From contig OY755040.1 of the NCBI GenBank assembly GCA_963576565.1, positions 88,961,002-89,025,001 of the forward strand: a DNA stretch of 64,000 nucleotides, read 5' to 3'. This document shows positions 41,832-53,575 of this stretch, piece after piece; position 1 is the stretch's first letter; every line of letters starts with the position of its first letter. Made by a program: the position numbers and the translations under genes. Under the pieces are notes generated by a model that had not been told where the DNA came from, did not search any database, and saw nothing but the letters and a program-made list of their open reading frames with translations. This DNA comes from Aspidapion aeneum (taxonomy: Eukaryota > Arthropoda > Insecta > Coleoptera > Brentidae).

Positions 41832-42747
41832 TGGATGATTCTACAAAAATGGTGCTGTGGAGTGGGAATGCATATTTTTCAAACAGACTGCAAATAAAGC
41901 ATAGTTTTAGTTATAAGATTTAAAACGAAATGTTTTCTTTATGGAGCATTTGAGTTTAATGTATAAAAAAAATTGCAAGTTTATAATTTTTTTTATTACA
42001 AAGCAAATACCTGATTCCTCTGGTGTAGTCCCAAACCAAATATTAAAAACTCAAATTGAAAAAAAATCCTAATAAATAATATTTAACCAAGTCTTAACTA
42101 TTTATCAAAAAATTGATAAAACTTAAGTTTGCAGTCATATTTTTGAAAATCCGAATTTACATCTTCTCCGGAAAATTTTACAATTATAAACGTGCTCCAT
42201 TTTTAATAACACAATATTTGTGAATACAACCGGTTAATTTCTAGAGAAAGAGACGGCCCTGGATATCTAATTTACTTGTGAGGGTGACAAGTTGTGACAG
42301 ATAATGTCAACTTTAGTTTGGTTTAAGTTATAGATCTTTTTATTTTCGGCGGAAAATTAGTTTTTTCGGAGAAATCAAAAAGGAACGCTTTAATTATCAT
42401 TCCTCTGGTAAGTTAATATTCGACTGATATCAATAGTATAATTTTTTTGTTGATTGTTTTAAAATTATAAGTATAGGAACTTTGTTTATATAAAACTTAA
42501 GTTAAGTAGTCTAAATAGATTTTGATTTAAATTAGAAAACCATTAAAAAACTCATTCCTCTGGTACTCATCCCTCTGGAACTTTTATGCAATAATTCCTC
42601 AAATTCGGGAAAATAAATGTTTCTTAGCTTACAGCTAATTAGTTACATAAATTTAAAAAAACAAAATTATTTACTGTGCTGTACTGTTATTTAAAGGCAA
42701 TGACCAAAAATGATATCCATATAGCCCACTTTTGGTAGAATCATCCA
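41832..42747. mobile_element. TA-flanked MITE, 916 bp
   Basis: Ends TGGATGATTCTACAAAAATGG-like (41832) and CCACTTTTGGTAGAATCATCCA (to 42747) are inverted, each bordered by TA (41830-41831, 42748-42749). The corresponding place in the opposite palindrome arm (about 47257-47275) lacks it, proving insertion. It contains repeated ATTCCTCTGG blocks and no frame. Confidence 0.85.
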
Positions 42748-43168
42748 TATACTTCTTTTTAATGACACATTTATTGTGCTTTTGACAGTGTATTCAGCTT
42801 TGTTTAATAACTCGTTCTTCTTTTTTAAATCAATATTTTTTATGTTGAGAACAAATAATTTTTCAAATTTTGGATAAACCGGGTTCTAATAACATAAAAA
42901 TTTTTTTTTGGCAAAATGCATAACAATGTTAATAACATGTGTACTACCAGTTATTTTCCAAATATGTATCTATTAATTGGTACAAAACGTTTTTTACGTC
43001 TATGACCTTGAAACATTTTAAAAGCCTCCAAATATAAAAAATAGCAATAATTTTTTTGTGGTGATTTTAGTTTAGATGGCGCCTCTTGCTATAGTTCGCT
43101 CACTAATTACATTTAATTAGAGACAAAACCGTCTGATTAACTTCGCAAGATTTGTCACATTGACCAGC

Positions 43169-43216
43169 AGTGTTCTGAGGAGTCCCATAAGGACGAAACG
43201 GTTAACTGTCAACACT
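43169..43216 (+). ncRNA. Type I hammerhead ribozyme, array B copy 1
   Basis: Complete fold by eye: stem I AGTGTT with AACACT (perfect), core CTGAGGA (43175-43181), stem II GTCC-CATAA-GGAC, GAA, stem III ACGG-TTAA-CTGT (one G-U), cleavage nucleotide C43210 in a GTC context. The core, with G at the free position 7, fits CUGANGA...GAAA...NUH. The stem II arms equal those I recall from the schistosome hammerhead. Confidence 0.85.
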
Positions 43217-43683
43217 TATTAGGTGTCTATTAGATCTTGGACCTCCGTGAGGTTAAGCTTTCAAGCTACCCACGAAAAAATATAAGGAAAACAAAAAATC
43301 TCCTTTTTGCCCCATTAGCCACGAAACTTGTTTGATTTTTAAATTTACGGGTACGAAATTCCACGTTTGTTAGTATTATTTGGCTTAAAAATTCCGTTGA
43401 TTGACGCTCACTGTCTTGAAGACGGGTAAAAATGCAATCTGTGTTGATCCGGCCTGAAAGACAAAGAGCTGTCGTAGGTCACGGACTATAGTTGTTTTCT
43501 TTTATTTGCATTCGATCTTTTCATTGATCGATATTGTATAGCAGTGTTTTTCCCTGCTTTTGGTTTTTTGTTTCTCTCGTATCTCGGTAGATGGCGCCTC
43601 TTGCTATAGTTCGCTCACTAATTACATTTAATTAGAGACAAAACCGTCTGATTAACTTCGCAAGATTTGTCACATTGACCAGC

Positions 43684-43731
43684 AGTGTTCTGAGGAGTCC
43701 CATAAGGACGAAACGGTTAACTGTCAACACT
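43684..43731 (+). ncRNA. Type I hammerhead ribozyme, array B copy 2
   Basis: Same 48 nt as copy 1. Confidence 0.85.
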
Positions 43732-44214
43732 TATTAGGTGTCCATTAGATCTTGGACCCCCGTGAGGTTAAGCTTTCAAGCTACCCACGGAAAAATATAA
43801 GGGAAACAAAAAAAATCTCCTTTTTGCCCGATTAGCCACGAAACTTGTTTGATTTTTAAATTCACGGGTACGAAATTCCACGTTTGTTAGTATTATTTGG
43901 CTTAAAAAATTTGGCTTAAAAATTCCGTTGATTGACGCTCATTGTCTTGAAGACGGGTAAAAATGCAATCTGTGTTGATCCGGCCTGAAAGACAAAGAGC
44001 TGTCGTAGGTCACGGACTATAGTTGTTTTCTTTTATTTGCATTCGATCTTTTCATTGATCGATATTGTATAGCAGTGTTTTTCCCTGCTTTTGGTTTTTT
44101 GTTTCTCTCGTATCTCGGTAGATGGCGCCTCTTGCTATAGTTCGCTCACTAATTACATTTAATTAGAGACAAAACCGTCTGATTAACTTCGCAAGATTTG
44201 TCACATTGACCAGC

Positions 44215-44262
44215 AGTGTTCTGAGGAGTCCCATAAGGACGAAACGGTTAATTGTCAACACT
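44215..44262 (+). ncRNA. Type I hammerhead ribozyme, array B copy 3
   Basis: As copy 1 with one change in stem III (CTGT to TTGT), which turns a G-C into a G-U and keeps the fold. Confidence 0.82.
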
Positions 44263-45185
44263 TATTAGGTGTCCATTAGATCTTGGACCCCCGTGAGGTT
44301 AAGCTTTCAAGCTACCCACGGAAAAATATAAGGGAAACAAAAAATCTCCTTTTTGCCCGATTAGCCACGAAACTTGTTTGAGTATTTTTTATCTTGGGAA
44401 CAAATAATTTTTCAAATTTTGGATAAACCAGGTTCTAGTAACATTTAATTTTTTTCTGATAAAATGCATTACAATGTTTCCAAGTATTACCAATTATTTT
44501 CCAAATGTGTAGATATCAATTTATACAAAACGTTTTTTACGCCTATGACCTTGAAACATTTTAAAAGCCTCTAAACCTAAGAAATTGAAAGAATTAATTT
44601 TTGATCAAAACACGACTATTTTAAATAGGTACTTAACTCTTTAACTTGAATTTTTGTGGTGATTTTCGTTTCCTATACCACAAGTTAATCTATGATTCTT
44701 AGGCTTTTAAACTGTGTATTTCATATATTTGAGTTCTGTCAAGAAATTTTGAGATAATGAGGCATATTTCAACGCAACGTGGATTTTATCGACATTAGTT
44801 TAAATCATATTTAATTTTTTTTCAAATATATGCACCAATTTAAAAAAAGAAGGTGTCGTTTTTATGTGAATGCCTTCTGTTAATAAAAAAAAATTGTTAT
44901 CAGTCGCAACCAGCCGATGAGTAAATACTTTACAAATTTGTAATATTTAGGTAAAACTAGCCGAATCTCATAACTATTATTTATCTCGAAATACATGATA
45001 TACCAATAAGAACTATATATGTATGAAACATTTTTTTAAAGCTCAAGACTCGAGAATTTATACAGTATTTAAATCTAAAATAAAGGCAATAATTTTTTTA
45101 CCAATTAAGATAGTATTTTTTCTGTGTTTTATATTTAAAGTGTTTTGAAATACTACTTAAAGGTCATTGCAAATATCATAGAAAT

Positions 45186-45352
45186 AAAATTTTGGACTTC
45201 CATTGTCTTTATTTATTTTAAATACGTTGTTTCGGTTAGTAAGTATTTCTAACCAGTTTTACATTTGAAAATAGTTAGAGATACTTACTAACCGAAACGT
45301 CGTCTTTAAAATAACTACAGACAGTGGAACTCCGAAATTTTATTTATAAACT
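45186..45352. repeat. Centre of the giant palindrome
   Basis: About 75-80-bp arms around TTTCGGTTAGTAAGTAT and ATACTTACTAACCGAAACG with a loop of about 20 nt. It is the symmetry point of the 40.3-49.1 kb structure. Confidence 0.8.
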
Positions 45353-48300
45353 TTATAATTATGTTAAGACACTACGAATATATAAATAAATATTATAATC
45401 TAATAATAAACCTTCGATCAAAATTCTACGAAAAGGTCTATACGTTGGAATATGCCTCCTTCACAGAACATATAGTTATATTTTTAGAACATCCATATAT
45501 GAGATACCCAGTTTAAAAGCCTAAAATCCATATATTAACGTGTGGTATAGGAAACCAAAATCACCACAAAAAAATAAAGTTACAAAGGCGTGTATTTAAA
45601 ATCGTGATTTATTCACTTTTTAAATTTTAAGGTCATAAGACTAAAAAATGTTTTTTTACCAATTGATAGCCACAGATTTGAAAAATAATTGGTAATACAA
45701 AAGTTGATAATGCATTTTTCTAGAAAAATATTTTTTTATTAAAACCCGGTTTATCCAAAATTTGAAAAATTCTGTATTCTCAATATAAAAAATATGAATT
45801 TATAAAATAACAACGAGTTAATAGCCAAAGCTGAATACACAGTCAAAAGCACAATAAACGTGCCATTACAAAAAAGTATATCTTAAGCGCATAGGTTACG
45901 TCATAAAGATTTCAGGTGGCTTCATACAAAAATTTTGCAAAATAAAAAAAACTAAAAAAAAATATTGCAAATTTGTAAATTATTTACTCATCGGCTGGTT
46001 GCGTCTGACAACCATTTTAATTCGCTTAAAAACGACACATTCTTTTTTAAAATTGGTGTATACATTTTTTAAAACTTAAATATTATTTAAACTAATGTCG
46101 ATAAAATCCACGTTTCGTTGCAATATGCCTTATTATCTCAAAATTTCTCCACAGAACTCACAGATATGAGATATACAGTTTAAAAGCCTAAGAACGATAG
46201 ATTAACGTGCAACATAAGAAACCAAAATTACCAAAAAAAAAATAGTCGTTTTTGATCAAAAATTAATTATTTTTATTTTCTATGTTTAGAGGCTTTTAAA
46301 ATGTTTCAAGGTCATAGGCGTAAAAAATGTTTTGTACCAATTATATCTACACATTTGGAAAATAATTGGTAATACATAGGTTGGTAACATTGTAATGCAT
46401 TTTTCCAGAAAAAATTAAATGTTATTAGAACCCGGTTTATCCAAAACTTGAAAAATTATGTGTTCCCAAGAAAAAAATTACTAATTTAAAAAATAACACC
46501 GAGTATCAAAGCTGAACACACAGTCAAAAGTACAATAAACGTGCTCTTACAAAGAAGTACATCTTAAACGCATAGGTTGCGTCATAAAGATTTCAGGTGG
46601 CCCCAAACAAAAATTTTGCAAAATAAAAAAAAATATATTATAAATTTGTAAATTATTTATTCATCGGCTGGTTGCGCCTGATAACTATTTTTTTCCGTTT
46701 ATTAGCAGAAGGCATTTACTTAAAAATGAAATTGGTGTAAAAATGTAAAAAAAAATATTTTAACTAATGTCGATAAAACCCATGTTGCGTTGGAATATGC
46801 CTCGTTATCTCAATGTTTCTTCATAGAACTCAAATATGTGAGATACATAGTTTAAAAGCCTAAGAATCATAGATTAGCATGTGGTATAGGAAACCAAAAT
46901 CACCACAAAAAAATCAAGTTAAAAAGGTGAGTATTTAAAATAGTAGTGTTTTGATCAAACATTAATTATTGCTATTTTTATGTTTAGAGGCTTTTAAAAT
47001 GTTTCAAGGTCATAGACGTAAAAAACGTTTTATACCAATTATTAGCTACATATTTGGAAAATAATTGGTAGTACACATATTGGTAACATTGTTATGCATT
47101 ATGCCAAAAAAAAATTAAATGTTCTTAGAACCCGGTTTATCCAAAATTTGAAAAATTATGTGTTCTCAAGATAAAAAATATTGTTTTAAAAAAGAAAAAC
47201 AAGTTATTAAACAAAGCTAAATACACTGTCAGAAGCACAATAAATGTGTCATTAAAAAGAACTATATCTTAAATGCATATCTTATTTCGTAAAGATGGCC
47301 CCAAACAAAAATTTGCAAAATATAAAAAATAATAAAAAAAATATCACAAATTTGTAAATTTTTGAGTAATCGGCTGGTTAAGCCTGGTCATCAATTTTTT
47401 ATTTTTACTAAACACAAGGCATTGGCTTAAAAACGACACCTTGTTTTTCTAAATTGTTATATACATTTTTAAGAAATTAAATATAATTTAAACTCATGTC
47501 GATAAAATCCAAGATGTCCCCCTCCACCACCCTGCGCGAATTTCAGAAAAAAAATCACTTTTTAAACGTAGCTTAAGCCCATAGATCTACAGTTAAAAGG
47601 ACGTTTCGCAACCTCAAAGATCGCACGATAAAACCATTTCTACATAGGCTATCCTCCCTATTAATATATAATTATCTATATTTTTTACATTTGACGTGCT
47701 TAAAGGTTATTAAGCTCAAAATAAATTTAACTTATAACTAGCCCCTTTAATCGAGAATAACGCCTAGCATAAACATTAGAATTGTGGTAGGACAATATAT
47801 AAATAAATATTATAATATAATAATAAACCGTCAATAAAAACCCAATGAGAAGATATATATGTGGGAATATGCCTCTTTATCTCAAAATTTCTTCACAGAA
47901 CTCCCATATCTGAGATACACTGTTTAAAAGCCTACGAACCATAGATTAATGTGTGGTACAGGAAACCAAAATCACCACAAAAAATTCAGGTTAAAAAGGC
48001 GTGTATTTAAAATAGACGTTTTTTTTATCAAAAATTAATTATTTCTATTTTTTATGTTTAGAGGCTTTTGAAATGTTTTGAGGTCATAGGACTAAAAAAA
48101 TTTTTCACCAATTGATAGCTTCTTTAATGGTAGGACATTACATAAATAAATATTATAATATAATAATAAACCGTCGATGAAAACTGAACGAAAATGTTTA
48201 TGCCTGGGAATTTGTCTCTTTATCTCAAAATTTCTTCACAGAAGTCACATATCTGAGATAGACAGTTTAATAGCCTAAGAACCCTAGTTTAACGTGTGGT

Positions 48301-49066
48301 ATACGAAACCAAAATCACCACAAAAAAAATAAGGTTAAAAAGGCGAGTATTTAAAATAGTAGTTTTTTGATCAAAAATTAATTATTTCAATTTTTTATGT
48401 TTAGAGGCCTGTGAAATGTTTCAAGGTTATAATAGGACTAAAAAATGTTTCTCACCAGTTGATAGCGACATATTTCGAAAGTAATGGGCAATACATAAGT
48501 TGGTAATTCTGTAATGCAATTTGCTAGAAAAAAAATAAATGTTTTTTGAAACCGGTTCATCCAAAATTTGAAAAATTATGTGTTCCCAAGATAAAAAATA
48601 TTAATTTAAAAAATAGCAACGAGCTATTAACCACAGCTAAATACACAGTCAAAAGCACAATAAATGTGCCGTTTATGACGCATAGCTTACCCAGTCAAGA
48701 TTTTAGGTGGCCTCAAACAAAAATTTTGCAAAATAAAAACAAATAAAAAAATTATTATAAGAACTTTGTAAATTTTTTCCTCATCGGCTGCTTGCGCCTG
48801 ATGACCAATTTTTTTTGGTTTAATAACACAAGGCATTTGCCTAATAACGGCACCTTTTTTTTAAAATTGGTGCAGAAATTTTAGCAAACAAAAGTATAAT
48901 CTAAACTAATGCCGATAAAATTCAAGATGGCGCGCAACTCCCTGCGCGGGTTTGGAGAAAAAAAACTACTTTTTAAACTTACCTTAAGCCTCTAGATCTA
49001 CAGTTAAAAGGGCGTTTTGCCACCTCAAAGATCGCACGAGAATATGGAAAATCTGCCCTACTAAAT

Positions 49067-49643
49067 CATGAAATAATACATAAGTTGCAGTTGGGGGTCA
49101 TCGAGCTTTTATTTTAAAATTTAAAAGTTACTTTTATTGAGATAAGCGTTTGAAAAAGTAATTTTAACTTAATTCGAGTATTTTTAATAGTGCTGTGTTT
49201 TGTGGTTTCGAATTTTGTGGTAACTTAAGAATAATAATATGTAGTGACAACAATGTCCATGAATCGCACAGGCGAACTTGGGAGGTGGCCGAATGCCGCA
49301 CTCTGCTTTGGGGTCTAGAATGGTTGTACACCTATTGTATTTTAAATAGTTATCGTGTTAATAAAAAAGTGCTGTGTCTAAATTAAATGTGTTTTATTAA
49401 ATAATAATCTTACGAATAAATAATACATAAATAATGAATAATCATTGAAACTAAAGTAATAAATAAATATAATAATTAATAAGTAAAAATGAAGATATAA
49501 TAGATGGCGACGAAGTTGTAAAAAGATATAATAAATTTGCAGCAACATGAATTCTAGTAAAAGTTTAAAATTTATCCAAAACAATAGAGGAATTATAAAA
49601 AATATTCCCAAAAATCTCAACAAACAGATTTACTTTTTAACTA
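49067..49643. other. AT-rich spacer, nothing recognised
   Basis: Only chance frames, for example at 49195-49386. Confidence 0.4.
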
Positions 49644-49761
49644 CCTCGAAGGATGATATGAAGGGTTCAATCGACCGGATGCCAAAAATGCCCTGAGTGT
49701 TCATTTAGTGAACCAAGTGCAAAAAACCATTGAACAAATGATTTATGAAAACATTTCACAG
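49644..49761 (+). pseudogene. AUH-type enoyl-CoA hydratase pseudogene, exon a
   Basis: Frame NRPDAKNALSVHLVNQVQKT then IEQMIYENISQ, ending CACAG before a GTAAAC donor. This matches the N-terminal part of methylglutaconyl-CoA hydratase (AUH), a mitochondrial leucine-degradation enzyme of the crotonase family. The upstream YLEG is followed by a TGA (about 49654), and the linking segment is missing, so the exon is damaged. Confidence 0.75.
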
Positions 49762-49911
49762 GTAAACCTTTTTTAAAACTCCAATACTATAAGCTACTGT
49801 TCTCAGGGCTTTACCTAGGCATGCAGCCAGCCCCGTGCGAATCACAAATATGCCGCACCTTCAGGTTAAAAAATATTATTACAAAAAAATATTTTCTATA
49901 ATATTTTACAG

Positions 49912-50126
49912 GTAGTCATCCTGAGAAGCATGGTACCTAAATTTTTTTTTGTGCCGATGCAGACTTAAAAGAAAGGGCACAATGACTCCAAGAGAAGTGG
50001 GAGATTCCGTTAGGAATATTCGAAAAATGAAAAGTGAAATTCAAAAGATACCTGGCAGTTTTGGCGGCAATAGACGGCGTCGCATTAGGTGGAGGATTGG
50101 AAATATCTTTGGCTTGTGATATTAGA
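49912..50126 (+). pseudogene. AUH-type enoyl-CoA hydratase pseudogene, exon b
   Basis: Preceded by a TTTTACAG acceptor and followed by GTAAGT. Fragments in changing frames: [38 protein letters not shown] and [20 protein letters not shown]. The last carries the GGG oxyanion-hole motif of crotonases. Lesions: an extra two T in the run at 49942, one base lost near 49981, and a small change near 50062. Retained introns show this is a genomic duplicate or decayed gene, not a retrocopy. Later exons were not found. Confidence 0.78.
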
Positions 50127-50929
50127 GTAAGTAAACTAAATAATAAAAGAGATTGATTGAGATTCGTTATTTTAAAGGAAATATGACGCTGATTTCAAAA
50201 ATCGAGTAAACTAGGATCATTAGGCTACCTATTCTTGTACTGGAACGATGTGATGATTCCCGTCGCATGGTTTGGCCAATGTCAAGCTCCGGGCCGTCAC
50301 GTGCTATGCCAAAAGACCTTCATTGCGTAAGCTTCTACGATCCGACCGAGAAACGTTCAGTCGGTACGAGGCAGCAGAACAGATTACATTTCAAACGCTT
50401 AAAATTCATTCACCTTGAAGAGCGAGCGACTATGCCATTGGTTGAGACAAATCATTTCGCACAACACGCGACAACTCAGGCTTTGCTATTGGCCAAAGCG
50501 TGTGATGTGGACGATCACATCGTTCAAGTACGAAAATAGAGCACCAGTACTCCTGTCCCTCCCCAGGGACATCAACTTTCAAAGTATTTTATAAACCAAT
50601 ATGTTGCATTCTAGTATTAAACTGAATGCACTTGCACAGACACAACCCGTTTCAGTTATTTAAAATATTTTGCAATGACTCTTATTAAACGTATTTAAAA
50701 TTTGACATAATAATAAATTCTCATATGTTTAATATTCGAGCATTTCATTTTTGGCCGAATATTCTCTTGACGAAGGAAGTAAAAAAGAGCGATCTTAACA
50801 CTAAAATCCAAACACAACCACAAACGTGATTTTTTTAGTTGTACATGACCTTTAAATTAATATAATTGGACCAGTAAAATTTCTCTAAATAACCATTTCT
50901 GTTACTATTTTGCTTCGGCACTAATTCAT
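50127..50929. other. Spacer with one unrecognised frame
   Basis: A 90-codon frame at 50267-50539 has ordinary composition (LHCVSFYDPTEKRSVGTR, HATTQALLLAKACDVDD) and a higher GC content than its surroundings, but matches nothing I know. It may be part of a mobile element. Confidence 0.3.
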
Positions 50930-51060
50930 AGTCTATGGACAAATCAAGTTTCGTGTGCAAGTCGTGCCAACTTTCTGCCGATAAGCTACCTTTGTTAAGA
51001 GCATCCCATATATCAGGTTTTGACTTGTTGTCATTCTGGTAAATGCGTTTTTTAAAAGAT
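50930..51060 (-). repeat. Inverted copy of 53440-53575
   Basis: The complement of this stretch carries GACAACAAGTCAAAACCTGA, GGCAAAAAGTT-like and ACTTGCACACGAAAC blocks, also present at 53440-53575. The pair brackets 51-53.4 kb. Confidence 0.75.
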
Positions 51061-52610
51061 ATGGCGGATTCAAAATGGCGGAAAGGCGTATCTTTAAAAA
51101 AATTGTACCTTTTTTATTTCTTATCCGATTTTCATGGAACAAAGTTTAAAATACTTGCTTTGTAATGTATTTAAAAATGTATTGGCCAGAAAATATGTAT
51201 TTTTTTATATGTGTCAAAAAAATTAAAAATTAAAAAAAAAAAAGTAATTTTTTATTTTTTTATTTATAAAACTATCGGACCTAAAAAAAAAGTTTATATA
51301 AAGAAGATAGCTATTTTGATTCTTTATTCAAATCTGGTTCAAGTGTTCCAATGCGTTCGTTAGTTTTTAAGTTATTTCCAAATAACTGGAAAAAAATAGG
51401 GGTCTTTGGGGTATATTTAAAAATTATGCTTTTAATGAAAACTATAAGAACTTTTTGAAAGTAACTTAAATTTGTTTAACATACCTAGCAGATCAGGTTT
51501 TGACTTATTGTCATTGTGATAATCGCGCTTTTTTTTTAAATATGGCGGATTCGATATGGCGCAAAAGCATATTTAAAAACAAATTGTATCTTTTTTATTT
51601 TTTATCCGATTTTAATGCAACAAAGCTTAAATTACTTGATTTGATATGTATAAAAAAAATACTTTTTAAAAAATGTATTTTTTTGAATGTTCGAAAAAAA
51701 AAATTGGGTGAAACAAGTGACAAAAATGATTTTACTTATTTTATTTTTAATATACGGACGTCGCTGAAGGGTTTGTCATAATTAAACCCCACTGACACAT
51801 TGTTAAAAACAAAATTTTATTTCCTATAATAAAGTATAAAACACATTTTTGCCAATTGAGCTTAGTTTCGGAAGAAATTGGAAAAAACTTGTAACAGAAT
51901 TAATTTGTTTGGTGATTTGTAAAATTGATTTAAGTTGTACAGCCCTGTGAAGTTTTAATATGAAGATAAATCTGAAATTATTATACACGTTTAAAAGGAC
52001 ATTTTATTGTCTACAATCGACTATAGGTCACAATTTTTGATAGAGAGCTTGGTTTTTAAGATAATCGGGTAAAACCTATGTGGTTTCTTTAAATGTTTTA
52101 TATTTTCTTAAGAAACGGACGGCGCTAGAGAGTTTGTCATAAGCCTGACCCCACTGACTAATACACTGTTAAAAAGGAAATTTTTTTTCCAAAAATCTTA
52201 ATTTTTGAGAAAATTGGATAAAACTTGTGATAAATTGATAAATTTAGTGATTTTTCAAAATTGATTTTATTTACGGACGCCCCTAAATTGTTATAGATAA
52301 AACTACTATTGCCTTGTTATACATCATTTAAAAGGCAATTTTATTGTCTATAACAAAGTGTGTATTATATTTTTTGATATAGGGCTCGGTTTTTAAGAAA
52401 ATCGGGTAAAACCTGTAATAAACATGTTTATTTTTTAAATTTATTTACACTACCTCAATAAACGGACGCCGCTGAAGAGTTTGTCATTAGTCGTACCCCA
52501 CTGATTTATACATTGTTTAAAAGGAAATTTTATGGTCTACAATAAAGATTAGTACGTATTTTTCCCTAAGCTTAGTTTTTAAGAAAATTTGAAAAAAATC
52601 TAAAAATTTC
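51010..52610 (+). repeat. Diverged tandem repeats
   Basis: Two roughly 480-bp copies start with TCAGGTTTTGACTT (51016; 51491) and contain ATATGGCGGATTC. From about 51760 shorter units of roughly 170-190 bp repeat ACGGACGCCGCTGAAGAG, TTTGTCATAA and CCCCACTGAC. No gene. Confidence 0.65.
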
Positions 52611-53439
52611 AGAACTTGGGGAGTCTGGGGGGTCTTGGGGGATTTTGCAGCTAAAAATTAAAAAACTAATATAATTTTATTTTTAAATTAGATTTTACAC
52701 ATTTTTGATCCATTTCTAAGTCATTGTGTCTTTAGGGCGTCAACTTAGATACATTTTTAGAAATTCGAACACGACTATATAAGGTGGACCAAAAACATGC
52801 CCGGCAACATCCAAATCGTTAGTCTGTGACCTATTCTCAGCTAGGATCCATTGTCAAACTGCGGTCCTCATATTTTGCATACTCAACTACTTCTAGCACC
52901 TGCACTATATTGTAAAACTTTCGTCGATTGATATTCACTTTCAAAAATAACAATAACAACGGTGTTTGATAATGTCCATCAAACAACGATAACAATAATA
53001 ATAGAAATCACCTCAGCTGCGTAAAGCCGCGCGCTGCCTTATAGGCGTCCGCGTACGGTAATACACCTTCGGTAGTCATTTTGGTGACAACGAATTGTTT
53101 TTTTATTGAAACAAATATAAAATATACATTCATATAAGACTTGTATACACTAAATTAAAGAAAAATGTTAATTCTAAAACTTTTATTTAAACTTTTTTTT
53201 TTAAATTTTGCTTTGGTGTTATTAAAAATGTAGGTTAAACTTTACTAGCTATACAAAAAAAAAGTAAAAATTCAGTTATTTTATTTTTTGTAAAAAAGTA
53301 AGCAAAATTTTGAAAAATATAGCGAAGGTGTTTACTGATTCATTTGCCATTTTTTGCAACCCTCTACGACTATTTTTAAGAAAAATACATCGTTTTATCG
53401 TGCAAAAAAAATGTGGTGGGGCCATATCTTTAAAAAAAC

Positions 53440-53575
53440 GCATTTACCAGAATGACAACAAGTCAAAACCTGATCTATGGAGTGCCCTTAACAAACCTGG
53501 CTTATCGGCAAAAAGTTGGCACGACTTGCACACGAAACCCCCTTTTAGGCCGGTTTGTCCATAGACTATCAGCTG
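53440..53575 (+). repeat. Inverted copy of 50930-51060, joined to the retroelement below
   Basis: Part of an open frame that continues into the non-LTR RT pseudogene, so this border segment may itself be coding sequence of that element family. Confidence 0.6.

Larger units (their letters stand above)
43075..44380 (+). repeat. Tandem array of 515-531-bp units with hammerhead ribozymes
   Basis: Units start at GATGGCGCCTCTTGCTATAG: 43075, 43590, 44121. The third is cut at 44380. Copies are nearly identical apart from a small duplication (TTTGGCTTAAAA) in unit 2. The array interrupts the left arm of the giant palindrome. Each unit has one hammerhead fold. The unit may be a Penelope-type pLTR or a retrozyme-like satellite. 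Confidence 0.93.
40303..49066. repeat. Giant imperfect palindrome, about 8.8 kb
   Basis: Left and right ends are complementary (TTATCGTGCGATCTTTGAGG at 40332; its complement at 49020). Internal repeats of about 650-750 bp occur in one orientation on the right arm (starting near 45440, 46130, 46800, 47870) and in the opposite orientation on the left (40470, 41290, 42760, 44385). A second copy of the terminal motif pair is at 41469 and 47630. The centre is at 45265. No coding frame is preserved. It is consistent with a very large foldback element or an inverted duplication of a satellite. Confidence 0.75.

Noticed and set aside
40488..48746. Short frames within the giant palindrome
   Set aside because: They are not preserved between the repeated units or between arms.
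49195..49386. 63-residue frame at 49.2 kb
   Set aside because: No recognisable motif, no splice or promoter context, and expected by chance in this length.
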